Shown in pieces: positions 9,291-15,644 of a stretch of 64,000 bases of DNA. A program made the position numbers and the translations under genes. The DNA comes from Sandaracinus amylolyticus (GTDB lineage: Bacteria > Myxococcota_A > Polyangia > Polyangiales > Sandaracinaceae), in the NCBI RefSeq assembly GCF_021631985.1, contig NZ_CP070225.1, positions 5,952,001 through 6,016,000 on the forward strand. The letters run 5' to 3'. The notes beneath the pieces are model-generated. The model was given only the letters and a program-made list of their open reading frames with translations. It was not told where the DNA came from and did not search any database. Positions within the stretch are counted from its first letter, which is position 1. Each line of letters opens with the position of its first letter.

Positions 9291-9329
9291 GCGGGCAACG
9301 GAGTGCACCCGTTGCCCGCACTCTCTTTT
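9291..9329 (+). terminator. Hairpin after the precursor gene, probable attenuator
   Basis: Arms GCGGGCAACGG (9291-9301) and CCGTTGCCCGC (9309-9319) pair perfectly over 11 bp around a 7-nt loop, and a pyrimidine run ending TTTT follows. It begins 7 nt after the precursor stop and precedes the MNIO ribosome site. A leaky terminator here would let the precursor be made in excess over the enzymes. Confidence 0.8.
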
Positions 9330-9377
9330 CTCCGACGTCGGGTGCGAGAAGGCGCAGCGGAGCGGAAGGCAGAGCGA

Positions 9378-10352
9378 GTGGTCACGAACGCGACAATCTC
9401 CGACTCCTCCATTCCGCAGCTCGGTGTCGGGCTCCAGTTCAATCCCGAGATCTACGACTGGTTTCCGTTCGCGCGGCATCAGGTCGACGCGTACGAGGTC
9501 CTGCTCGACGCGGTCATGGCCCCTCTCGATGGGCGAGTCGTCATGGTTCCCGGAGGCGCCGAACAGCTCGAGTCGCTGGCGAAGCTCGCGCCGCTGGTCG
9601 CGCACTCGAACTATGGATGTGATTTCGGCTTCGACCCGCTCGAGGAGACTCCGGCGGTTCGCCGGCACGTCCCGATCGCGCGCCGAATCGCGAGCCCGTG
9701 GGTGTCCAATCACTGCTTCTATGCCGACGGCTCGTGGTCGGACATCTGGAGCAGTCCGCTCCAATTCTCGCGAGCGGAAGTGGAACGAGTCGGGCGTCGC
9801 GCGCGGGCGCTGAGCGAGCTCTACGGAACCCCGCTCGCACACGAAAATGCCGCGTACTACGTCGCTTGCCCGGGCAGCGAGATGCGCGAGGCCGAGTTCC
9901 TCGCGGCGCTGGTCGATCGCGCGGGAACGCACCTTCACCTCGATCTCCACAACGTCTACACGAACTCCGTCAATCATCCGGGGTTCGACGCGTGGGAATA
10001 TCTCGCGACGATTCCGCTCGATCGCGTCATCGCCATTCACCTGGCGGGCGGCAGCTACCACGACGGCGTCTATCACGACTGGCACGACAGCCCGGTGCCC
10101 GAGCCCGTATGGGAGATGCTCCAGCACGTGCTCGAGCACACCCGCGTCGGCGCGGTGTTCCTCGAGTTCCAGGGTCGTGGCCACCACGACGCGACGAGAG
10201 TGCTCGACCGCGAGCGCGACCTCGACATGATCCTCGCCGACCTCGCGCGCGCACGGCGCACGTGGGACGCGGCGTACGGGCAGCGCAGCCGTCGAACGAC
10301 GCGCAGTGGAGCGCAACCGATCGAAGCACGAGAGGTCTGCGGTGGACGCTGA
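9378..10352 (+). CDS. MNIO (DUF692) multinuclear iron oxidase
   Basis: A protein of about 324 residues in a TIM-barrel family (DUF692) that uses two or three iron atoms to oxidise Cys, Asp or other residues in RiPP precursors (MbnB, TglH and BufB are members). Family landmarks are LGVGLQFNPEI near the start, HENAAYY (about 155), THLHLDLHNVYTN (about 184-196), IAIHLAGG (about 221) and VFLEFQGRGHH (about 263); the His, Asp, Asn and Glu residues there are the expected metal ligands. I chose GTG 9378 because GGAAGG lies ahead of it, whereas the earlier in-frame GTG 9303 lies inside the hairpin. It is the catalytic centre of the proposed RiPP pathway. Confidence 0.9.
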   Translation: MVTNATISDSSIPQLGVGLQFNPEIYDWFPFARHQVDAYEVLLDAVMAPLDGRVVMVPGGAEQLESLAKLAPLVAHSNYGCDFGFDPLEETPAVRRHVPIARRIASPWVSNHCFYADGSWSDIWSSPLQFSRAEVERVGRRARALSELYGTPLAHENAAYYVACPGSEMREAEFLAALVDRAGTHLHLDLHNVYTNSVNHPGFDAWEYLATIPLDRVIAIHLAGGSYHDGVYHDWHDSPVPEPVWEMLQHVLEHTRVGAVFLEFQGRGHHDATRVLDRERDLDMILADLARARRTWDAAYGQRSRRTTRSGAQPIEAREVCGGR

Positions 10353-11166
10353 GCTCGTCTGGCGGACCTGGCGGCGAATCCTGCGCGAGCCGGTGCTCCA
10401 AGAGAGTCTGTTCTCGGGCGCGTTCGACGCAGGCGCCCACGGCCTCTCGGACGCCGAGGCACGGATCGCCGCCGAGTATGCGGCCCATCGAACGATGACG
10501 CGCTGGGCCGTCGAGACCTATCAGTTCCGTCTGGAGCGCGGAGCGCTGTTCGCCTGGGGCACGGGCGCGCCGCTCACGCTGCGCCTCCTCGAGTCGGCGA
10601 GAGTCGACACGCGCGAGGTCGCGCGGCGATATCTGCGCTCGGTCGGTCATCGGGACGATGGTCCCTACGTCTATCGATCGTGCGCGGCCCTGCTCGGATA
10701 TCTTCGGGGCGCGGAGCTGAGCGCCCGGCCGATCGAGCTCGACGACACCATCGCCCTCGAGAGCGCCGTCGTCTCGCTGATCCGAGACCTCGCAGACGCA
10801 CCGGAGTCGTTGTGGGCCGACGACGCGGAGACGCGCTCGGGCGTGCGCTACGTGCAGTCGGGCACCGGTCGCGTCGTCTCGACGTCTCACGCGATCGCGG
10901 CTTGGCTCGCCGAGCCCGAGCTCGTCGCGGCCGACAGCGCAGAGCGAGAGCCCGAGCACTTCCTCGTCTACGTGCCGTCGCTCGAGAGCGACTACGACAT
11001 CGCCGAGCTCTCGGGCGCCGCGAAGCGGCTGTTCGACGCGTTCGCACAGCCTCGCTCGTACGACGAGGCGAGGTCGTCGCTGCCGGCCGATGACGACGAC
11101 GAATACGATTCGGCGCTCGAGACGTTCCTGACCCTCGGCGTCGTCCGCGCGGAGGCGATGACATGA
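10342..11166 (+). CDS. MNIO partner protein with RRE-like C-terminus
   Basis: A soluble protein of about 274 residues. GTG 10342 has GAGAGG six bases upstream and overlaps the MNIO gene by 11 bp; GTG 10306 is in frame but has no ribosome site. The first 130 residues are helical and Arg-rich. The last 65 (DIAELSGAAKRLFDAFAQP onward) have the pattern of a PqqD-like winged helix, the peptide-binding RRE fold. MNIO enzymes normally work with such a partner (MbnC, TglI), which binds the precursor leader. I recognise it from position and this C-terminal pattern rather than from close sequence similarity. It overlaps the cupin gene by 4 nt. Confidence 0.65.
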   Translation: MDAELVWRTWRRILREPVLQESLFSGAFDAGAHGLSDAEARIAAEYAAHRTMTRWAVETYQFRLERGALFAWGTGAPLTLRLLESARVDTREVARRYLRSVGHRDDGPYVYRSCAALLGYLRGAELSARPIELDDTIALESAVVSLIRDLADAPESLWADDAETRSGVRYVQSGTGRVVSTSHAIAAWLAEPELVAADSAEREPEHFLVYVPSLESDYDIAELSGAAKRLFDAFAQPRSYDEARSSLPADDDDEYDSALETFLTLGVVRAEAMT

Positions 11167-11492
11167 AGATCGAGTCGGTCCCGTTCACCACCACGGACCT
11201 GCGCACGATCGCGCCGACGGTCCACGCGGGACTCCGCGGAGAGGCGATCTGGCGCACGTTCGAGATGGGAAACGTCCGCGTGCGGCGCGTCGAGTACACG
11301 CCCGGCTACGAAGCGGACCACTGGTGCGAACGGGGCCACGTGCTGCACGTGCTCGAAGGCACGCTCGTCACGCACTTGGCCGACGGCCGCGTGATCACGC
11401 TGACCGAGGGGATGACCTACGTCGTCGCGGAAGGCGCGGAGCCGCATCGTTCGTGCGCACCGAGCGGCGCCACCCTCTTCGTCGTGGACTAG
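11163..11492 (+). CDS. DHCW-motif cupin
   Basis: A 109-residue single-domain cupin. The segment ADHWCERGHVLHVLEG (about residues 50-65) is the defining motif of the DHCW cupins, and RVRRVEYTPGYEADHW and GMTYVVAEGAEPHRS also match that family. Cupins of this kind have His and Cys residues that could bind a metal; no reaction is firmly established for the group. It starts inside the stop of the partner gene (ATGA) and ends 2 bp before the chorismate mutase. In this operon it might protect or deliver metal or modify the peptide, which is inference from context. Confidence 0.8.
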   Translation: MKIESVPFTTTDLRTIAPTVHAGLRGEAIWRTFEMGNVRVRRVEYTPGYEADHWCERGHVLHVLEGTLVTHLADGRVITLTEGMTYVVAEGAEPHRSCAPSGATLFVVD

Positions 11493-11494
11493 AG

Positions 11495-11794
11495 ATGAGC
11501 ACGGACTCGCTCGCCGAGCTGAGGCGACGGATCGACGAGGCCGATCTGGCGCTCCTCGAAGCGCTCGCTGCGCGGCGACGCGCCGTCCTGGCAATTGCCG
11601 ACGTCAAACGACGGCATGGAATCGCCGTGATCCAGCCCGATCGATTTCTCGCGCTCGTCAATGATCGAATCGCGACCGGACTGAGCCTCGGTCTGTCACC
11701 TGCGTTCGTGCAGACGCTCTTCGAGCGGATCCACGAGCAGGCGATCGCAGATCAGCTCGGTGTGGTGTGCAGTGAGGAGAGAGCTTCGAAATGA
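11495..11794 (+). CDS. AroQ-type chorismate mutase
   Basis: A 99-residue all-helical protein of the monofunctional AroQ family, which rearranges chorismate to prephenate. Expected active-site positions are present: Arg10 in LRRRID, Arg27 in AARRRAVL, Lys38 in ADVKRRHG, Asp49 and Arg50 in QPDRF, and Glu/Gln in ERIHEQAI. The related PchB fold (isochorismate pyruvate lyase) cannot be fully excluded. No other aromatic amino acid gene is near, so a housekeeping role is unlikely. It overlaps the next gene, a carboxy-SAM synthase homologue that consumes prephenate, by 4 nt (ATGA), which suggests that it supplies that enzyme. Confidence 0.85.
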   Translation: MSTDSLAELRRRIDEADLALLEALAARRRAVLAIADVKRRHGIAVIQPDRFLALVNDRIATGLSLGLSPAFVQTLFERIHEQAIADQLGVVCSEERASK

Positions 11795-12552
11795 CCCATC
11801 GACTCGTCGCAGAGCCGACACCGCACGAGCCGGGCACCACCGCGACCACGGTCGGCGACGGAATCGCCGCGGCCAATGCGTCGTGGACGTTCGGGGCCGA
11901 CGTGCCCAAGACGTTCAGCGCGCACGTCCGGCGCTCGGTCCCGCTCTACGACGTGGGGCACGACCTCGTCTGTCAGCTGAGCGACTTCTTCGTTCGCAAC
12001 GAGTCCGTCTGCTACGAGATCGGTGTCTCGGCGGGTGACCTCACGGCGAAGCTCGCGCGGCACAACCGGGCCAAGGATGCGCGCTGGGTCGGCATCGACA
12101 TCGAGCCCGGGATGATCGAGAAGGCGCGCGAGAACCTGGCCGGCGTTCCCAACGTCTCGCTGCACGTCGCCGATGCGGTGCATTACGACTTCGAGAAGTC
12201 CGACTTCATCGTCTCGTATTATTCGCTGCAATTCGTGCCGCCCAAATGGCGCCAGGAAATGCTGACGAAGCTCTACGACTCGCTCAACTGGGGCGGCGCG
12301 CTGGTGTTGTTCGAGAAGGTGCGCGCCTGTGACGCGCGCTTCCAGGACATCGCGACCACGCTCTACACCGAGTTCAAGATCCGCCAGCAGTTCGCGCCGG
12401 ACGAGATCGTCGCGAAGACGCGCAGTCTGAAGGGCGTGCTCGAGCCCTTCTCCACGCAGGGCAACCTCGACCTGCTGCGGCGCGCGGGTTTCACCGACGT
12501 GATGTCGATCATGAAGTACGTCTGCTTCGAAGGCTTCGTGGCGATCAAATGA
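11791..12552 (+). CDS. CmoA-type carboxy-S-adenosylmethionine synthase
   Basis: A 253-residue class I methyltransferase-fold protein that resembles CmoA along its length. Shared features are SWTFGADV (about 31-38) with RRSVPLY (47-53), the SAM loop EIGVSAGDLT, the acidic VGIDIEPGMIEKAR, YYSLQFVPP, LNWGGALVLFEK and the closing CFEGFVAIK. CmoA converts SAM plus prephenate to carboxy-SAM and phenylpyruvate; its carboxylate-binding Arg199 corresponds to Arg211 here, in KTRSLKGVL. A housekeeping CmoA would accompany CmoB and tRNA modification; here it lies between a chorismate mutase and another methyltransferase, with 4-nt overlaps on both sides. That points to carboxy-SAM for peptide tailoring. 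Confidence 0.85.
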   Translation: MTHRLVAEPTPHEPGTTATTVGDGIAAANASWTFGADVPKTFSAHVRRSVPLYDVGHDLVCQLSDFFVRNESVCYEIGVSAGDLTAKLARHNRAKDARWVGIDIEPGMIEKARENLAGVPNVSLHVADAVHYDFEKSDFIVSYYSLQFVPPKWRQEMLTKLYDSLNWGGALVLFEKVRACDARFQDIATTLYTEFKIRQQFAPDEIVAKTRSLKGVLEPFSTQGNLDLLRRAGFTDVMSIMKYVCFEGFVAIK

Positions 12553-13412
12553 GCGACGGCGCGATCGTCTACGGCACTCGTGAGCACTGGGATCGTGTCG
12601 CGGGGGTGCGCGGCGTGGCGTCGACCGACGTCAGCGTGGCTCTGGGGTCGTCGATGCTCGAGGGTCGTTCGCTCGGCCGACGCCGGGTCCTCGACGTCGG
12701 CACCGGCAACGGGAATCTGCCCATTCGCGCGGCGCTCGCAGGCGCCCAGGCGCTCGGCATCGACATCACGGAGCCGGGAGTGCGGCTCGCGGCGGCGAAC
12801 GCCGACAGCAAGCTCGAGGACCCCGACGTGCGCGCGCGCGTCTCGTTCCGCGCGATGGATGCTTCGGCCCTCGATCTGCCCGATCGCTCCGTCGATCTGA
12901 TCACGGTGCTCAAGACGATCTGGTGTCTGCCCGACATCCCCGCTGCGTGTCGCGAGCTGCGGCGTGTGCTCGCGCCGGGGGGCGACCTCGTCATCCAGCT
13001 CTGGGGCTCCGCGGACGACTGCAGTCTGCTCATGGTCGGTGCGTCACTGCTCGCCGAGTACGTGACCGGGATGCACATGCCGGCGGGCTATCGCGGCCCG
13101 TTCGGCGTCACGCCGCGGTACATGCGTGGAGTCCTGACGCGCGCAGGATTCACGCGCTTCTCGGTCCGCCGGCACTCGTTCGAGGCCGAATTCAGCTCGC
13201 CCGACGAGTACTGGACGCTCGTGCGATCGCTCGCGGGCAGTGCGTATTACGCGCTCACGCTGCTCGGCCCCGAGCAACGCAGTGAGCTCGATGCGCGCCT
13301 CTGGGAAGCGCTCGAGCCGGTGCGCGAGGGCGACCACGCGTCGCTCGATCTCGAGTGGCTCGTGCTGACGACTGGATACGACGAGAAGCTCCGCCTCGTG
13401 GACGAGCGCTGA
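12549..13412 (+). CDS. Class I methyltransferase, predicted carboxymethyltransferase
   Basis: A 287-residue SAM-dependent enzyme of the UbiE type. Motif I is VLDVGTGNGNLP (about 47-58), the acidic loop ALGIDITEPG follows, then FRAMDASALDLPDRSVDLITVLK and the post motif LRRVLAPGGDLVIQLWG. Its start overlaps the stop of the carboxy-SAM synthase by ATGA, so the two are probably made in equal amounts. By analogy with the tgl pathway, where a methyltransferase homologue uses carboxy-SAM on a peptide thiol, I infer transfer of a carboxymethyl group to the modified C-terminal Cys. Ordinary methylation remains possible. It is the last gene of the RiPP operon. Confidence 0.75.
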   Translation: MSDGAIVYGTREHWDRVAGVRGVASTDVSVALGSSMLEGRSLGRRRVLDVGTGNGNLPIRAALAGAQALGIDITEPGVRLAAANADSKLEDPDVRARVSFRAMDASALDLPDRSVDLITVLKTIWCLPDIPAACRELRRVLAPGGDLVIQLWGSADDCSLLMVGASLLAEYVTGMHMPAGYRGPFGVTPRYMRGVLTRAGFTRFSVRRHSFEAEFSSPDEYWTLVRSLAGSAYYALTLLGPEQRSELDARLWEALEPVREGDHASLDLEWLVLTTGYDEKLRLVDER

Positions 13413-13426
13413 AGTCGCCTCCTCGC

Positions 13427-13478
13427 TGACGTCCGTCGCTGACAGGTGTCATTGACACTCGTCACTGACATCCGCCAG
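13427..13478 (+). repeat. Four tandem 13-bp operator-like repeats before tetR
   Basis: TGAC recurs at 13427, 13440, 13453 and 13466, exactly 13 bp apart. The units read TGACGTCCGTCGC, TGACAGGTGTCAT, TGACACTCGTCAC and TGACATCCGCCAG. The second contains the perfect inverted repeat TGACA-GG-TGTCA, and GTGTCA-T-TGACAC (13446-13458) spans the second and third. The array ends 24 bp before the TetR start and probably serves as its autoregulatory operator. Confidence 0.65.
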
Positions 13479-13502
13479 TGTGCGCGTCGGGGGCGGACGA
13501 AC

Positions 13503-14156
13503 GTGTCGACGCGCGAGCTGCAGCGGCTCCAGACGCGACAGCGCATCTACGAGCACGCGATCGCGATCTTCCGGCGCGACGGCGTCGCGCCGTGCCGCAC
13601 CGACGACATCGCGAAGGCCGCAGGGGTCAGCCGCGGCGCGTTCTACTTCCACTTCCCGACGAAGGAGCACGTGCTCCTCGAGCGGATGCGCGAGACCGAG
13701 TCGCTGATCTGCGACGCGATCGACGTGCTCCCCGCGGACACACCCGTGGTGCAGGTGCTGGGGACACTGCACGAGGCGCTGGGGCGGATCTGGGAGCCCG
13801 ATCCGCAGCTCCTTCCCGACGTGGTCGCGGTCGCGCTGCGCTTCACCGCGACGACGATGTCGGATCAGCAGGCGACCGCGCTCCGATCGACCGTCGCAGC
13901 GCGCTTTCGCGCCGCGGCCGAGCGCGGAGAGCTCTCGGGTCGGCTCCCGCCCGAGACGCTCGGCGACCTCTACCTCGGGCACATGCTCGCGGGACTGCTC
14001 GCTTGGTACGCGAGCCCGGTGCTCCCGGTGCGCAGCGTGCTCGACGCGGTCACCGACCTCTTCTGGAACGGCGCGCGCGCACCGACCTCGGCCGCGCCTC
14101 CGCGCGCGACGAAGACGAACGCGAAGAAGAAGAAGAAGAAGGAGCGAAGACGATGA
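13503..14156 (+). CDS. TetR-family transcriptional regulator
   Basis: A 217-residue regulator with start GTG 13503, preceded by GGGGGCGGA; an earlier frame-open GTG at 13446 lies inside the operator repeats and is rejected. The N-terminal helix-turn-helix is typical (TDDIAKAAGVSRGAFYFHFPTKEHV-like, broken here at about residues 35-60). The remainder is a ligand-binding helical domain with ALRFTATTMSDQ. The C-terminus is a Lys/Arg tail (KKKKKKERRR) encoded by a GAA/AAG microsatellite that also acts as a purine-rich leader for the next gene. It overlaps the P450 gene by ATGA, so it probably controls itself and the P450 through the 13-bp repeats. Confidence 0.9.
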   Translation: MSTRELQRLQTRQRIYEHAIAIFRRDGVAPCRTDDIAKAAGVSRGAFYFHFPTKEHVLLERMRETESLICDAIDVLPADTPVVQVLGTLHEALGRIWEPDPQLLPDVVAVALRFTATTMSDQQATALRSTVAARFRAAAERGELSGRLPPETLGDLYLGHMLAGLLAWYASPVLPVRSVLDAVTDLFWNGARAPTSAAPPRATKTNAKKKKKKERRR

Positions 14157-15544
14157 CTCGAACGCTCGTCGGATCCCGTGCAGCGACCGCGCGGCGCGAG
14201 CCTCCGCGCGTCTCGCGCTGGAGCAGCATCCCCGAGCTGCCGTGGGCGGGCAGCGCGCTCGCGTTCACACGCCGTCCGATCACGTTCCTCGAGCGCGCGC
14301 ACGCCGAGTGCGCATCGGACATCGTGCGCTTCGGCTATTTCGGCAAGACGCTCTATTCGGTGCGCGGCCGCGAGGCGACCGAGCTCTTCTTCGACAGTGT
14401 GAACCTCGACCTCAAAGGCGGCTTCGTCGAGATCTTCGGAGGCCTGCTCCCCAAACGCTTCCTCGGCGAAGAGGACGACGATCTCTACGCGTTCAGCAAG
14501 AAGCGCTCGGTGTTCAACTTCGGCGCGTACCTCGACGCAGTGCACGTGAGCACCGACGAGGTCCTGCGCGAGCTCGGCAAGAGCGGCGAGATCGATCTCT
14601 TCGAGCTCTCTTCGCAGCTCTCGTTCCGCGCGGCCTCGCGCTTCATGCTGGGCGAGACGATCGCGTCGCCCGGGTTCTTCGCGCGGTGGCGCGAGCTCTT
14701 CTTCGCGACGAATCCGGTCGAGTCGCTCGGTCGGTTCCAGTGGAACCTCGTCAATCCGCTGTTCTGGCGAAAACAGAACGAGCTCTTCGCCGAGCTCGAG
14801 GCGCTGCTCGCGCGGCTCATCGACGCGAAGGACCCGGTGCCGCCCGGCGAGGAGCGGAGCTTCCTCGAGCTCGCGCTCAATACCGTCTATGCGCGCAAGT
14901 CGCGCGAGCAGGCGGTGGCGCACGTCTACATGATGTTCCTCGCCGCGTATCTGAATCCGACGCTCACGCTGGGATGGACGCTCGTCGATCTGCTGCGTCG
15001 TGATCGCGAGAACCCCCACCGCTTCTCGGTGCAGGACGAGCTGCGCCGCGCGCATGCACGCCATCCCGACGGTCCTCTGCCGCGCGCTGCGCTCGACGAG
15101 CTCTCGATCCTGCAACTCTGCGTGATGGAGACGTTGCGACTGCGCATCCGCGCGGTGAACGTGCGCAAGATCGTGAACGAGCCATTCGTGTTCCGCGGCT
15201 GCGAGATCCCGGTGGGCGCGCTCGTCTGCAACTCACCGACGTTCGCGCATCTCGATCCCGAGAGCTACGACGCGCCGCTCGAGCATCGCCCCGAGCGCTG
15301 GCTCGGCACCCCGGAGCTCGAGCGCGCGACGATGACCGCGCGATACATGCCGTTCGGGACGTTCGCGCACATCTGCCCGGGCAAGAAGCTGAGCCACGTC
15401 TGGCTCAAGGTCGCGATCAGCGAGCTGTTCCGGCGCTTCGACGTCGAGATCGCGGGCTCGATCCCGAACGTGCGCGAGGGGATCATGCCGGTGCTCGCCG
15501 ATCGCGACGGGCCGTGCATCGCGCGATATCGACGACGCGCCTGA
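14153..15544 (+). CDS. Cytochrome P450, atypical
   Basis: A 463-residue P450. The K-helix ExxR is METLRLR, the PERW motif is EHRPERWLG, and the haem-Cys loop is MPFGTFAHICPGKKLS, with Cys in the expected place but Phe where the family usually has Gly. The I-helix reads FLAAYLNPTLTLGW and lacks the usual AGxxT oxygen-activation residues. P450s without that Thr are often peroxide isomerases (CYP74, prostacyclin synthase) rather than oxygenases, so a non-oxygenase reaction is possible. No redox partner is nearby. It is coupled to the TetR gene by a 4-nt overlap. Whether it acts on the RiPP or on an unrelated lipid is unknown. Confidence 0.85.
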   Translation: MTRTLVGSRAATARREPPRVSRWSSIPELPWAGSALAFTRRPITFLERAHAECASDIVRFGYFGKTLYSVRGREATELFFDSVNLDLKGGFVEIFGGLLPKRFLGEEDDDLYAFSKKRSVFNFGAYLDAVHVSTDEVLRELGKSGEIDLFELSSQLSFRAASRFMLGETIASPGFFARWRELFFATNPVESLGRFQWNLVNPLFWRKQNELFAELEALLARLIDAKDPVPPGEERSFLELALNTVYARKSREQAVAHVYMMFLAAYLNPTLTLGWTLVDLLRRDRENPHRFSVQDELRRAHARHPDGPLPRAALDELSILQLCVMETLRLRIRAVNVRKIVNEPFVFRGCEIPVGALVCNSPTFAHLDPESYDAPLEHRPERWLGTPELERATMTARYMPFGTFAHICPGKKLSHVWLKVAISELFRRFDVEIAGSIPNVREGIMPVLADRDGPCIARYRRRA

Positions 15545-15644
15545 GTCAGATTCGTTGCCCCGCTCGCGTCCCCTGATAAAGACGGGACCGCGCTCGCATG
15601 GGAGTCGTCCATCGTGGACGGAATGCGGCGCGGAGGAGGCGCAG

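Noticed and set aside
9303-9377. N-terminal extension of the MNIO from GTG 9303
   Set aside because: It would start inside the terminator-like hairpin and has no ribosome site; GTG 9378 follows GGAAGG.
13446-13502. Longer TetR start at GTG 13446
   Set aside because: This segment is the operator array; the conserved TetR sequence begins after GTG 13503, which has a ribosome site.
14119-14150. GAA/AAG microsatellite as a possible phase-variation tract
   Set aside because: Changing its length by whole GAA units would only lengthen the Lys tail of TetR, and I see no evidence for variation.
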